Positions 7,452 through 16,073 of a stretch of DNA of 32,943 bases are shown piece after piece. Under the pieces are notes generated by a model that was not told the origin of the DNA, did no database searches, and was given only the letters and a program-made list of their open reading frames with translations. Source of the DNA: Chloroflexi bacterium OLB15 (GTDB lineage: Bacteria; Chloroflexota; Anaerolineae; Aggregatilineales; Phototrophicaceae); contig LMZS01000065.1 of the NCBI GenBank assembly GCA_001567085.1, positions 1 to 32,943 on the forward strand, in the 5' to 3' direction. A program made the position numbers and the translations under genes. Position 1 is the stretch's first letter; the number at the start of each line of letters is the position of its first letter.

Positions 7452-9837
7452 TCGTGACCGGCAGCACGCCAATCACGCCATCCAGCGTATTTTCGCCTGT
7501 CACCGGCAAATCGTCAGGCAGCCCATCAGAGCCAAAAGTATAGGCTTTCAGCCACAACTGATATTCGCCGGGCGGCAAAGATTCGGGCAGTTGCAGGGCG
7601 CGATTATCCCATACCGGCACGTTAATGCCCCATGCGCTGGTGGGAACAAAACCGCCGCCCGGCTGCATATCGCTTTGGGCGATTGGCGCGCCGGAAGCAT
7701 CACGCAGGAAAAGCGCAAAAGTGACGTTGCCGTCAATCGGCGCGCTGGTTGACCAATTCAGCGAGATGGGCAGCAAGGCGCCGGGCGCATAGGTGGCGCC
7801 GTTGGGAAGGTCGAAGCCGTTAAGCATAATGCGATCATCAAAAATCAGATTTGTCGTGTGTGATGGGCCGCGAAACGCATAAGGGTCTGGCGCGCTGGTC
7901 GTGTCATATTCGATCAACCGGGTGATCGGGCCAGTGTTGAGTATTTGTACGGGGTGATAATGGGTATTCATGAATTGCTCGACGGGGCGCGTACTCCACC
8001 ACAAATCTGGCCCACCATCAACCAGCAGCCACAGCCGGTCATGGGTCAATGCCAGGTTGGTGATCAGGCGGATCGTTTCTGAAGTGAGCAGCCGATCCGG
8101 ATTATCGCTGACGACCTGCGCCGGTTGTTCCGGGCTGGGGCGCTCGCCCGGTTGCAAGGGCAGGGCGATCACTCTGCCGCCTTCGGTGCGCTTGTCGTAA
8201 TTCAAGAAATAAGGCTGTAGGCTGGGGCTGCTCAACAAGATCACATCGTCGCTGTTGGTTTCGCCGGCGATGACCGGCAGCATGTTTTGAAGGCTGGCAT
8301 CATAAGCACGATAGCGATCATCCACATCGGCTAACTGGACTAGCCCAATGAGCGTGATGCCTGCCAGCAGCAGGGCAAGCCCGCCAGTGATCCATACAGC
8401 GCGAGGCTTGAGGCCGTTCAGCAACGCCACCAGCCATAGGAAGCTGACGAGCGCGAAACTGACCAGCAGCAGAAAAATTCCGCTCAACCCGAAAAGAATC
8501 CACGCGATGACGGTTTGAGATTGCCCCCACAGCGTTGGGATGATCACCCAGCGGAAATAGGCGGGGTTCAATAGCCCGCCTTCCCATTCCAGAAATCCGC
8601 CCGATTCTGGCGGCAAGGCCAGCGCATACTGCCCCCATGCCAGCGTAACCCCGGCGATCTGAACCCATACGCTGTAGGCGAACAGCAGCAGCGTGAGCAG
8701 CGCCGGAATGCCAAAGCGCCGTTCAAACAGCCATTGGAAGGCGGGCAGGGTAAGGATCATCAAAAATGGAACGATAGGCACAAGGAAACGCGGCGGCCAG
8801 CTTAGACCCCCGAACCAGTACTGCCCGTTAATCAGGGCATAGCCGACGGAGAACAGGAACAGCATCAGCAGGCAGGCGATGATATAGCGCCAGCGCCTTT
8901 GCCTTGCCAGCATCACCGCGCCGGGGATGCCGGCGAGCAGCATAGGTGATGTGCCCCAGATGCTGCCGCCGGGGCTGATCAGGTAAGACATCAAGGCGTA
9001 GCCGAGAAATCGAGTGTCTACCCCGCGCAGTCGCGCGACGAGGTTATATCTGGAAGCGAACTCAGGGATCGCGTCAAAATAGCCGAGAAACAGGTACAGC
9101 GCCGCAACCCCACCGAGTAGAGCAAAGACAATGACCAGCGCGCGCCATGCCCGGCTTTCCCTGAACTGCTGTGGCGAGGGCAGGGCGACGATTGCCAAAG
9201 CGGGTAGTGCTGCCAGCGCAGACGCTTTGGTCAGCGCCAGCCCCGCCAGCCCGATGAGCGCGAAGATAATCCACAGCCACGCGCGAAAAACAGAAGCCCG
9301 CCACCGTTCCAGACAAAAGGCGACCCAGAGAATGAGTAAACCCATCAGCGGCTCGCGGAAAAAAGTGGCGCTGTACACCCAGAGGATAGTTCCCAATCCC
9401 AGCGCCACTGAAGCGGCTAACGCTGCCTTTTCACTGAAACCGAGCGCCAGCGCAAAGCTGAAAAAGAGGCAGCAGGTGAGCGCGCAGATGATGATATTGA
9501 ACAGCCAGACGGTGTGAACCAGCCCAAGGCCGGGGGCAAATTTAGCGATAAGAAACAATGGCGCCGCCGCGATCATTTGCGCAGGTTCGGTGGCGACGGC
9601 GGGCAGCGGGAGAGGGTCATCAGGATGGAAGGTGTCAGGGGGAAACTGCTCAACTGCTAAGTCAAGCAGGGCATCGCCATGCTCGATGAGGCTGCTTAGC
9701 CCATCATATAGCCGCAGCGCGTCGCCCGATTCAATACGGCTGCTATAGGTTAGCAAATACACGCTGGCAATGAACAAAAAGAGGGCGGCTTGCAAGAGCA
9801 ACCGCCGTTTTGCCCATAACGATTCTGAAGGGTTCAT
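7438..9837 (-). CDS. Large membrane glycosyltransferase-like protein, GT-C type with C-terminal beta domain
   Basis: This 799-residue protein has a first helix at about 13-31 and then a loop containing RIESGDALRLYDG, with an acidic E-S-G-D motif in the usual GT-C catalytic loop. About a dozen further hydrophobic segments extend to about residue 500. The last 290 residues are extracytoplasmic in character, and about 670-799 looks like a beta-sandwich comparable in position to the end of the glycosyltransferase at 4082-5905. The start is ATG 9837 with a poor ribosome binding site; it follows the TPR gene by 32 bp in the same direction, so the two are probably co-transcribed. The likely role is sugar transfer from a polyprenyl carrier outside the membrane, but the substrate is unknown. 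The assignment to a specific GT family is tentative. Confidence 0.72.
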   Translation of the reverse strand: MNPSESLWAKRRLLLQAALFLFIASVYLLTYSSRIESGDALRLYDGLSSLIEHGDALLDLAVEQFPPDTFHPDDPLPLPAVATEPAQMIAAAPLFLIAKFAPGLGLVHTVWLFNIIICALTCCLFFSFALALGFSEKAALAASVALGLGTILWVYSATFFREPLMGLLILWVAFCLERWRASVFRAWLWIIFALIGLAGLALTKASALAALPALAIVALPSPQQFRESRAWRALVIVFALLGGVAALYLFLGYFDAIPEFASRYNLVARLRGVDTRFLGYALMSYLISPGGSIWGTSPMLLAGIPGAVMLARQRRWRYIIACLLMLFLFSVGYALINGQYWFGGLSWPPRFLVPIVPFLMILTLPAFQWLFERRFGIPALLTLLLFAYSVWVQIAGVTLAWGQYALALPPESGGFLEWEGGLLNPAYFRWVIIPTLWGQSQTVIAWILFGLSGIFLLLVSFALVSFLWLVALLNGLKPRAVWITGGLALLLAGITLIGLVQLADVDDRYRAYDASLQNMLPVIAGETNSDDVILLSSPSLQPYFLNYDKRTEGGRVIALPLQPGERPSPEQPAQVVSDNPDRLLTSETIRLITNLALTHDRLWLLVDGGPDLWWSTRPVEQFMNTHYHPVQILNTGPITRLIEYDTTSAPDPYAFRGPSHTTNLIFDDRIMLNGFDLPNGATYAPGALLPISLNWSTSAPIDGNVTFALFLRDASGAPIAQSDMQPGGGFVPTSAWGINVPVWDNRALQLPESLPPGEYQLWLKAYTFGSDGLPDDLPVTGENTLDGVIGVLPVTITVE

Positions 9838-9869
9838 ACAGCTAGTGTACAGGGAAGCTACGGCTACGA

Positions 9870-10445
9870 CTAGCTGTTTTCGTTTTCCTGACCAGATTCA
9901 ACGGCAGGTTTGCCGCCACCCATCAAGCTGTTTTTGAAGCCGATTAGCCCTTTTATCATCTTCTGGCTAACGCTCAAATTGTCCAATTCGCTTAAGCCCG
10001 CTTCGTAAGTTGCGGCGGCTTCGCCTACTTTTCGATTGCTCATTTGCAAATTGGCAATCGCCAGCAGCGTTTCGCCATGCAATTTCTTTTCGCCCAGTTC
10101 TTCAAAAATATCGGCAGCTTCCCGATACGTTTCGGCGGCCTGCTCTTTATCGCCTAGTGCTACATATACGCCGCCCATATTGCCAAGCACCATCGCCCGG
10201 CGTTTCTGGTCGTCCAGCTCGGTGAATACGGCTAACGCCTGCCCCATCAGGTCAAGCGCGTCCTGATTCGCGCCCATTGAGCGGCGGGTTAGCCCCAGAT
10301 TGACCTGCATTTCAGCGGCTAAATCGCGCTGCCCCGCAGCTTCGTAGGCGCTGTGCGCTTCCTGAAAGAGGCGCGCGGCTTCCTCAAATTCCTTTTGCTG
10401 AAACTGCTTGATACCCTGTTCCTGTAAGTCTTGTGCGCTGCTCAC
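9870..10445 (-). CDS. Tetratricopeptide-repeat protein
   Basis: This 191-residue soluble protein is made of four or five TPR units. Helical repeats with the usual small/aromatic spacing can be seen at about 5-38, 42-76, 82-116 and 122-155, for example GNMGGVYVALGDKEQAAETY. It ends with a polar tail rich in E, N and S. It has no signal peptide and no enzymatic motif, so it is most likely an adaptor that binds another protein. The start is GTG 10445, with AGGAG nine bases upstream. It lies 22 bp after the XRE regulator and 32 bp before the glycosyltransferase, all on the minus strand, which suggests one transcript. The binding partner is not known. Confidence 0.82.
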   Translation of the reverse strand: MSSAQDLQEQGIKQFQQKEFEEAARLFQEAHSAYEAAGQRDLAAEMQVNLGLTRRSMGANQDALDLMGQALAVFTELDDQKRRAMVLGNMGGVYVALGDKEQAAETYREAADIFEELGEKKLHGETLLAIANLQMSNRKVGEAAATYEAGLSELDNLSVSQKMIKGLIGFKNSLMGGGKPAVESGQENENS

Positions 10446-10467
10446 GGGAATTGACTCCTGCTAATGG

Positions 10468-11226
10468 TTACATGGTTATGTTGAGGACGCTTTCGCCAAT
10501 ACGGCGCAAGCGGTCAGTTGGCATGGTGCTGAGCAGCGCGGCGATTTCAATAAAACCGATGTTCAGCGGGTTGGCTGCAAATTCTTGAATCTCGTCGGGA
10601 AGCTCGGCAAAGTGCTTCCACTTCTCGCGCAGCGCCAAAAGCTCACCAATATGGCTGCTGCTTTCCAGAAAATAGTCCAGATTTTTATTTACGGCGTTGG
10701 CAAGCACTGTCAGTTCGTGCATTGGCAGCGGAAGCTCGCCCAATTCATAACGCTCAATGACTCCCGCGTCCAGATTTGCGCGGTGGGCAATATCCTGTAA
10801 CGATAATCCGGCTTGTTCGCGCGCATGGCGCAGCAGCGCCCCGATCATGTGGTTGCGCAGCGCCAGATATTCATCCTGAGTGCGGGCTGCATCGTGATGC
10901 TCAGATTGCAGGGTTCGCGTGCTCCAAAATTGGCTGACTGGCACGCCAAGATAGTTAGCCAGCAGCTCAAGCTCCGGCAAACTGGGGGCAATTTCGCCCC
11001 ATTCCCAGCTTTCAATCTGGTGCGGTTCAAGTTGTAGTACCGCAGCGCAATCTTCCAGTGTTCGGCCAGCGTTCAAGCGCGCATCACGAATAAGCACCCC
11101 GATCATGCGGGCGCGAATGCGGAATGACTCAGCGGCAGCGGCCTCACTTAAAAATGAGGCAGAATTTTGTGATGAAGATTCAGATTGCTGGCTTTTGAAA
11201 CGGGCGGAAACGTCGTTCAGGCTCAT
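10468..11226 (-). CDS. XRE-family transcriptional regulator with two tandem helix-turn-helix domains
   Basis: Two homologous Cro/C1-type domains sit in one 252-residue chain. The first, at about 41-100, begins RMIGVLIRDARLNAG and the second, at about 127-187, begins HMIGALLRHAREQAG. Each ends in a similar ELELLANYLGVP / ELTVLANAVNKN helix, so the protein arose by internal duplication. An N-terminal 35 residues rich in S, Q and A and a C-terminal helical stretch of about 60 residues complete it. The start ATG 11226 is preferred because GGAG lies eight bases upstream; an in-frame ATG at 11268 would add 14 residues but lacks a clear ribosome binding site. It is divergent from the histidine kinase and upstream of the TPR gene, and could control both. 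No ligand-binding domain is recognised. Confidence 0.85.
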   Translation of the reverse strand: MSLNDVSARFKSQQSESSSQNSASFLSEAAAAESFRIRARMIGVLIRDARLNAGRTLEDCAAVLQLEPHQIESWEWGEIAPSLPELELLANYLGVPVSQFWSTRTLQSEHHDAARTQDEYLALRNHMIGALLRHAREQAGLSLQDIAHRANLDAGVIERYELGELPLPMHELTVLANAVNKNLDYFLESSSHIGELLALREKWKHFAELPDEIQEFAANPLNIGFIEIAALLSTMPTDRLRRIGESVLNITM

Positions 11227-11366
11227 CACCCGTGCTCCGGCGCTGATAAGTTTAAGCAAATCATACATGAGTTTTCAGGCTCGAACAATTGATATGCCCC
11301 TCCAATGAAGGACAAACTGCGCTAGCGATACGGGGCGGGAGCATGAAAAAATGTAGCATCTTTGGT

Positions 11367-11388
11367 TATGCCGTTTATAATCGGCATA
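11367..11388. promoter_or_regulatory. 22-bp dyad enclosing the histidine kinase -10 box
   Basis: TATGCCG (11367-11373) and CGGCATA (11382-11388) are perfect inverted arms around an 8-bp centre that contains the -10 hexamer TATAAT. A further TATGCC half-site occurs at 11293-11298, nearer the regulator gene. A protein bound here would block polymerase directly. The neighbouring tandem-HTH regulator is the obvious candidate, but this is inference from position. Confidence 0.55.
11376..11381 (+). promoter_or_regulatory. -10 box of the histidine kinase promoter
   Basis: A perfect TATAAT lies 53 bp before the kinase start codon. No good -35 hexamer is visible at 16-18 bp upstream (GTAGCA at 17 bp), which suggests a promoter needing activation or a lineage with relaxed -35 sites. 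Confidence 0.5.
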
Positions 11389-11434
11389 TTGGAAACTATT
11401 CATTTTTATTAGCGCCAAGTTTCGTGGAAGCTCT

Positions 11435-13549
11435 ATGGCAGATTTGGAACAACCTCAAGTGATCCCTGCTGAGGCCAAGACTGAGGTCAACTGGCAGGCG
11501 CTGGCGCAGCTACAACTCAAACTCGCGGCCGTTCTCGATTTTGAAGCGCTGTTGCAAGAATTACTACGAGAAGCAATTGCAAATACTGGCGCAAAATCGG
11601 CAGCGGTTCTGTTTCTGGAAACACTCTCCGCGGGAAGCCCTCCAATTCTTCGGCCTTTTGCCATTACCGGCTATACCACCAGCTCAATTCAGCCGCTGCG
11701 AGAGACGGTTGGCTTTGGCGTAAACGATGCTGATGATCCCGCGCTAGCGGCATGGAAAAATAGGAAGCTGTATATCGCGGATGAGGCTACGCCTGCGCTT
11801 AAGCCGCTGATTGAAGCCCTGCAATGGAAAAAGTGGGCTGGGGCTTCGGCTTATGTAGGCGATCAACTTACTGCGGCCGTGCTGGTTGAATTGGACACAC
11901 CGCTATCGCCAACGCAGCAGGACTGGCTGAGCACATTTAGCGCGGGGGCAGGTATCGCGCTCCGAAATTCTCGGCTGCACTCGCAGGCCGTTTCCGGGCT
12001 AAATGCGCGTATGAATGAACTGGCGATTTTGCAGCGTATAGACCTTGAGCTTAGCGAGCAGATTGAGCCAGATCATGTGTATGAGATGACGCTGGACTGG
12101 GCGATGCGTTATACCGGCTCGCAGGCGGGAACCATTGCCACGTTTGATGAGGCGACCAACGCGCTGCGGTTTGTTTCAGAACTGGGGTATGAAGGGGCAG
12201 TAGAAACACGTGCCATGATGCGTAACGCATCACGGGGCGGCATCGCGCGGCGAGTCGCCAATTCTGGCCGTTCAGATAACATTCCTGATGTCGCCAGCGA
12301 TCCAGATTACATGCCAGTAGCCGCGCAAATCCGCTCTCATCTATCAGTGCCCGTGAATAAAGAAGATCGTGTGATCGCTGTTATTTCGGTAGAGAGCCGC
12401 AAACTGAATCACTATACCGACGATCATATGACTTTTCTGGAACGGCTGGCCGCGCGTGCCGGAAACGCTATGGATAACGCCCGGCTGTTTGCCGAAACAA
12501 CCAGCGAACGCGAGAAACTTTCGCGCATTGTCTCGAACATTGGCGATGTGGTAATCGTGTTTGACGAAAACAACAATGTTTTGCTGATGAATCAGTCGGC
12601 CATTCCGGTACTGCGCCTGTACGCTGATGGGAAGTACGAAGGCAAGCCTGCTGAAGAGGTGCTGTCAGATACCACGCTGCTGGATGTTTACAACAAGTCT
12701 CGCCCCTATCATCAGCCAATCATTGAAGAAGTGGTCATGCCAAACGGACGCGCTTATAACGCGCAGCTTTCGTGGCATGCAAATATTGGGCGTATTCTGG
12801 TTCTGCAAGACATCACTTCGCTGAAAGAAACAGACCAACTCAAGAACGAGCTGATCTCCACCGTATCGCATGACTTGAAACAACCGCTGACCGTGATGAA
12901 CGGCTATCTGGAACTGCTGCAAATGACCCAACCATTGGAAGGTCGCCCGCTGGAATATGTGCGCAGCGCCCAGCGTTCCATTGGCAATATGCGCGGTTTG
13001 ATTGACGACCTGCTCAACCTTGCCAAGATTGAGTCAGGCATTCAACTCAACGTGAAAGCGTTGGAAGTGAAGCCGCTTTTGCAGCGCTGTGTTGATGATA
13101 TTCGGGGCGCTGCCGATGCGAAAATGATCACGCTTAATTTCAGCGTCACCCCTGATGATCTATGCCTTTCAGGCGATCTGACTTCGATCAATCAGGTGTT
13201 TTCAAACCTGATCGGTAACGCCGTGAAATACACGCCGCCTGAAGGCAAAGTGTCCATCAAAGCCGAAAAGAGCGGGGAAGCGGTGTTGGTGACTATCAAT
13301 GACACGGGGCTTGGGATTAGCCCGGAAGATCAAGCGCGAATCTTTGACCGTTTTTATCGCGTGCGCCGCCCGGAAACCGAGAATATCGAAGGTACAGGGC
13401 TGGGGCTGGCTATCGTGAAAAGGCTGGTTGAAATTCATCGCGGGCAAATTGGCGTTGAAAGCCGTTTAGGCGAAGGTTCAAAGTTTTTTGTGCGCCTTCC
13501 CTTAGGGACAATGGAATCCAGCTCACTGGAAGCTGAAGCTGCGCCATAA
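11435..13549 (+). CDS. Cytoplasmic sensor histidine kinase, GAF-GAF-PAS-HisKA-HATPase
   Basis: This 704-residue protein has no membrane helices. A degenerate GAF domain (about 20-180) is followed by a clear GAF domain (about 195-345) and a PAS-like domain (about 360-460). The dimerisation helix ISTVSHDLKQPL carries the phospho-accepting His 479. The ATPase domain shows an N box (NLIGNAVKYTPP), G1 (DTGLGIS), F box (FDRFYR) and G2 (GTGLGLAIV). It should sense a soluble ligand or redox state and phosphorylate a response regulator, but no response regulator gene is in the window, so it is an orphan here. The start ATG 11435 has GGAAG close upstream. It is monocistronic, with its own -10 box and a strong terminator beyond the stop codon. 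Domain calls are firm; the signal is unknown. Confidence 0.93.
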   Translation: MADLEQPQVIPAEAKTEVNWQALAQLQLKLAAVLDFEALLQELLREAIANTGAKSAAVLFLETLSAGSPPILRPFAITGYTTSSIQPLRETVGFGVNDADDPALAAWKNRKLYIADEATPALKPLIEALQWKKWAGASAYVGDQLTAAVLVELDTPLSPTQQDWLSTFSAGAGIALRNSRLHSQAVSGLNARMNELAILQRIDLELSEQIEPDHVYEMTLDWAMRYTGSQAGTIATFDEATNALRFVSELGYEGAVETRAMMRNASRGGIARRVANSGRSDNIPDVASDPDYMPVAAQIRSHLSVPVNKEDRVIAVISVESRKLNHYTDDHMTFLERLAARAGNAMDNARLFAETTSEREKLSRIVSNIGDVVIVFDENNNVLLMNQSAIPVLRLYADGKYEGKPAEEVLSDTTLLDVYNKSRPYHQPIIEEVVMPNGRAYNAQLSWHANIGRILVLQDITSLKETDQLKNELISTVSHDLKQPLTVMNGYLELLQMTQPLEGRPLEYVRSAQRSIGNMRGLIDDLLNLAKIESGIQLNVKALEVKPLLQRCVDDIRGAADAKMITLNFSVTPDDLCLSGDLTSINQVFSNLIGNAVKYTPPEGKVSIKAEKSGEAVLVTINDTGLGISPEDQARIFDRFYRVRRPETENIEGTGLGLAIVKRLVEIHRGQIGVESRLGEGSKFFVRLPLGTMESSSLEAEAAP

Positions 13550-13577
13550 AAACGGGAGACATGCATCTCCCGTTTTT
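13548..13577. terminator. Bidirectional intrinsic terminator
   Basis: AAAAACGGGAGA (13548-13559) and TCTCCCGTTTTT (13566-13577) form a perfect 12-bp stem with a six-base loop. It has a T-run on the plus strand and an A-run that serves the minus strand. It begins in the stop codon of the kinase gene and sits between the convergent kinase and potassium importer genes, so it can end both transcripts. Confidence 0.88.
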
Positions 13578-13615
13578 GTTCAATTAGTGCCAATTATGCC
13601 GCGCGCCTATGAAGC

Positions 13616-15703
13616 TCACGTTTGGTTATCAGGTTCGCTGGCTTCCGGCGCATCTGCTGTGTGCGCGGGCGCATCCTGTTTGTGAACCCATGCCAGGCGA
13701 TTAGGCTCAGTCGGTTGAAAGCCAGTAGCAACCGGGATTTCCACTTTTTGATACTCTCCGGTTTCATAGCCTTTGCCATCAGCGCGATGATGGATTTGAT
13801 AAGGTACGGTGGTGACTACGACGCGATCCAGCCGGCTTAGAACCAGATTGAACAGGAATGCGCTGTTGGAATGCAGCGCCTGCTCCCAGTAAGTGTCCAT
13901 CGCCAGATGCCCCATGATTACATGCACATAGCCTGTCGGATCAGCAGCCTGCCGGCTTTCGATATATTCCTCAAGTGGTTCGGCTAGCAAGCGGAATGGG
14001 GAGGGGATGACAACCAACTCAGCTTCATCGCCAAAACGCTCTTTCCATTCTCGATTCACCCGCTGGGCGTATTCCGGATTTATGCCGATATGAATTGCGT
14101 GCCAGGGGTGATTCAGCGACTTGGCGAAATTGACCAGGCGGGCTGTTTCCGCATGAACTTTGTCCACCAAAATGAGCGTTTCAACGTGGCGTCTCTCGGT
14201 ATCTACCGGCGTATAGCGCAGACTCAACGCGCGAGCCACTTCTTTGTAGTGGTGGTGGATTCGGAAGAAGAAGAAGACCAGCGCCGGAATTAACACGACA
14301 ACAAACCACGCCCCGCTCGTGAACTTGGTGACCGCGAACACGATCATCACGATGAAGGTGCAGACTGCGCCAATTGCGCTAATGACCTGCTTCAGCCGCC
14401 AGCGGGGATCGTAATGAATGGTGGTTTCCAACCCATCGTGGGTTTCTCCCGGCTTGAGCTTTCCAACCAGATTCATATGCTTCACCATGCCTACTTGCGA
14501 GATGGTGAAACTTAAGAATACGCCAACCGCGTAGAGCGGGATCAATGCGCTGGTGCGCGCATCAGCCAGGATCACTAAAATTGACGCGAATACAGCCAGT
14601 ACCAGAATGCCCCATGAAAATACAAGGCGTCCGCCACGATAGGTGAGCTGGCGCGGCAGGAAACCATCCCCGGCCTGTAATGCGGCCAGACGGGGGAAGT
14701 CTGCAAAACTGGTATTTGCGGCTAAAAGCAGGATTAAGGCTGTGCCTGCAAGTACAAGGTAATAGAAGATGCTTCCATTGCCGAAAACCGTGCGCCCAAG
14801 CTGCGAAATGACGGTTTCGTCGTGGCTGGGGATGGCGTGAATCTGGTTTGAGAGGAAGGTGATGCCCAGAAATAGGACGATCAGGATGCTGCTCATCCAC
14901 ATCAGCGTTGTGGCTGCGTTACGGCTGCGCGGCTCTTTAAAGGCGGTGATGCCGTTAGAAATGGCTTCAATGCCGGTGAGCGCGGTACAGCCAGATGAGA
15001 AAGCGCGCAGGATCAGGAATAACCCCAACGGCTCCAGAACTTGATGCTCTAATACTTCTACACCTTGCACCTGCGGTAAGGTGCCAGTTAAATGGCGTAT
15101 GAAACCAACTATCAGCGTGAAGAACATCATGCCGACAAAGAAATAGGTCGGGACGGCGAAGATACGTCCACTTTCCTTAACGCCGCGTAAATTCAAGAAG
15201 GTGATGATGGCGATCACCACTACCGCCATCGGTACACGGAATTGATTCAGCTCTGGAAATGCGGAAATAATCTGCGCCGTGCCGGATGAGATGCTCACGG
15301 CAACAGTCAGAATATAGTCGGTTAGAAGCGCGGCGCCGGCAACCTGCGCTACGGTTTCGCCAAGATTATCGCGAGCGACGATGTAAGCGCCGCCACCGTT
15401 CGGGTAAGCGAAAATTGTTTGCCGGTATGAAATGGTGACGATGAACAGCAAAATGGCGATGGCGATGGCAACCGGCCAGGATAACCCTAAAATCGTGCCG
15501 TCTGTTTGCCACATCAACGCGCCGCCGCTCACCGCCATTGAAAGGATGAGCAGAATTTCTTCAGTCGCGTAGGCGGTTGAAGATAATGCGTCTGATGCAA
15601 ATACTGCCAGACCCACTGGCTTACTCAGGCTCTGGTGGGCAGCTTCTCCGCTGTCCAGACGCCTGCCAAGTAGAAATTCTTTGATATTGGTATAGCTTGT
15701 CAT
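13616..15703 (-). CDS. kimA: KimA-type potassium importer (APC/KUP superfamily) with cytoplasmic C-terminal domain
   Basis: This 695-residue protein begins with a cytoplasmic segment, KEFLLGRRLDSGEAAHQ, followed by SDALSSTAYATEEILLIL. That closely follows the N-terminus of Bacillus subtilis KimA (YdaO) as I remember it. About twelve membrane helices extend to about 480 and include the conserved AYPNGGGAYIVA and AFSSGCTALTGIEAISN. After about 505 a soluble domain of roughly 140 residues starts ETLILVDKVHAET and resembles a universal-stress-protein fold. KimA is a proton-coupled potassium importer inhibited by cyclic di-AMP through its cytoplasmic part. The start ATG 15703 has GGGGGAG four bases upstream. 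It stands alone, convergent with the histidine kinase and divergent from the carboxylase. An amino acid permease is the alternative, but the N-terminal signature favours potassium. Confidence 0.8.
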   Translation of the reverse strand: MTSYTNIKEFLLGRRLDSGEAAHQSLSKPVGLAVFASDALSSTAYATEEILLILSMAVSGGALMWQTDGTILGLSWPVAIAIAILLFIVTISYRQTIFAYPNGGGAYIVARDNLGETVAQVAGAALLTDYILTVAVSISSGTAQIISAFPELNQFRVPMAVVVIAIITFLNLRGVKESGRIFAVPTYFFVGMMFFTLIVGFIRHLTGTLPQVQGVEVLEHQVLEPLGLFLILRAFSSGCTALTGIEAISNGITAFKEPRSRNAATTLMWMSSILIVLFLGITFLSNQIHAIPSHDETVISQLGRTVFGNGSIFYYLVLAGTALILLLAANTSFADFPRLAALQAGDGFLPRQLTYRGGRLVFSWGILVLAVFASILVILADARTSALIPLYAVGVFLSFTISQVGMVKHMNLVGKLKPGETHDGLETTIHYDPRWRLKQVISAIGAVCTFIVMIVFAVTKFTSGAWFVVVLIPALVFFFFRIHHHYKEVARALSLRYTPVDTERRHVETLILVDKVHAETARLVNFAKSLNHPWHAIHIGINPEYAQRVNREWKERFGDEAELVVIPSPFRLLAEPLEEYIESRQAADPTGYVHVIMGHLAMDTYWEQALHSNSAFLFNLVLSRLDRVVVTTVPYQIHHRADGKGYETGEYQKVEIPVATGFQPTEPNRLAWVHKQDAPAHTADAPEASEPDNQT

Positions 15704-15906
15704 ATTACTCCCCCACAGCGCCCCCGCAAGCGCAAACAGTTCAAACGCAAAACGCCGAACTCAAAAATGGGCAAACAGCCCGTATTCACCTGGATAGTCG
15801 TTTAAGGTGTTCTGTGAAATGGAGGGGGCATGGGCTTTGATGCGAAGTTGATCAAGGCGTTGAAGACGATGATGATTGAGAACGCCGGATGAATTCTGAT
15901 CATAGT

Positions 15907-15950
15907 TTGGGTTCGCGACTTCCTGTTGGGTGTTAGTCAGTTTGACCCAA
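15907..15950. promoter_or_regulatory. Three TTGGGT half-sites at 19-bp spacing
   Basis: TTGGGT occurs at 15907-15912 and 15926-15931, and its inverse ACCCAA at 15945-15950. The distance between successive sites is exactly 19 bp. The last two form an inverted pair with a 13-bp centre. This looks like an operator array between divergent genes, but chance cannot be excluded for six-base sites. Confidence 0.3.
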
Positions 15951-16007
15951 TGGTTATGAGTCTATCATAGGTGTCAATGGTTTGGTGTAGTGTAAATATC
16001 CTATCTT

Positions 16008-16037
16008 TTGACTGCCTTGATCCGGGTAAGTTATGCT
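16008..16037 (+). promoter_or_regulatory. Candidate promoter of the carboxylase gene
   Basis: TTGACT (16008-16013) matches five of six -35 bases. It is followed after 18 bp by TATGCT (16032-16037), which matches four of six -10 bases. Transcription would start about 30 bp before ATG 16074. Confidence 0.45.
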
Positions 16038-16073
16038 TTGACGATCTCAGATGAATAAAACCAGGTTTTTAGA

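Larger units (their letters stand above)
15704..16073. other. 370-bp divergent intergenic region
   Basis: This gap separates the divergent potassium importer and carboxylase genes. It holds a plausible promoter for the carboxylase (16008-16037) and an array of TTGGGT half-sites (15907-15950). No open reading frame, tRNA or clear riboswitch fold was found. The rest shows no recognisable structure. Confidence 0.6.

Noticed and set aside
15704..15960. A cyclic di-AMP (ydaO-type) riboswitch in the leader of the KimA-like gene
   Set aside because: Expected on biological grounds, so I looked on the minus strand. I could not find the conserved junction sequences or a matching stem arrangement.
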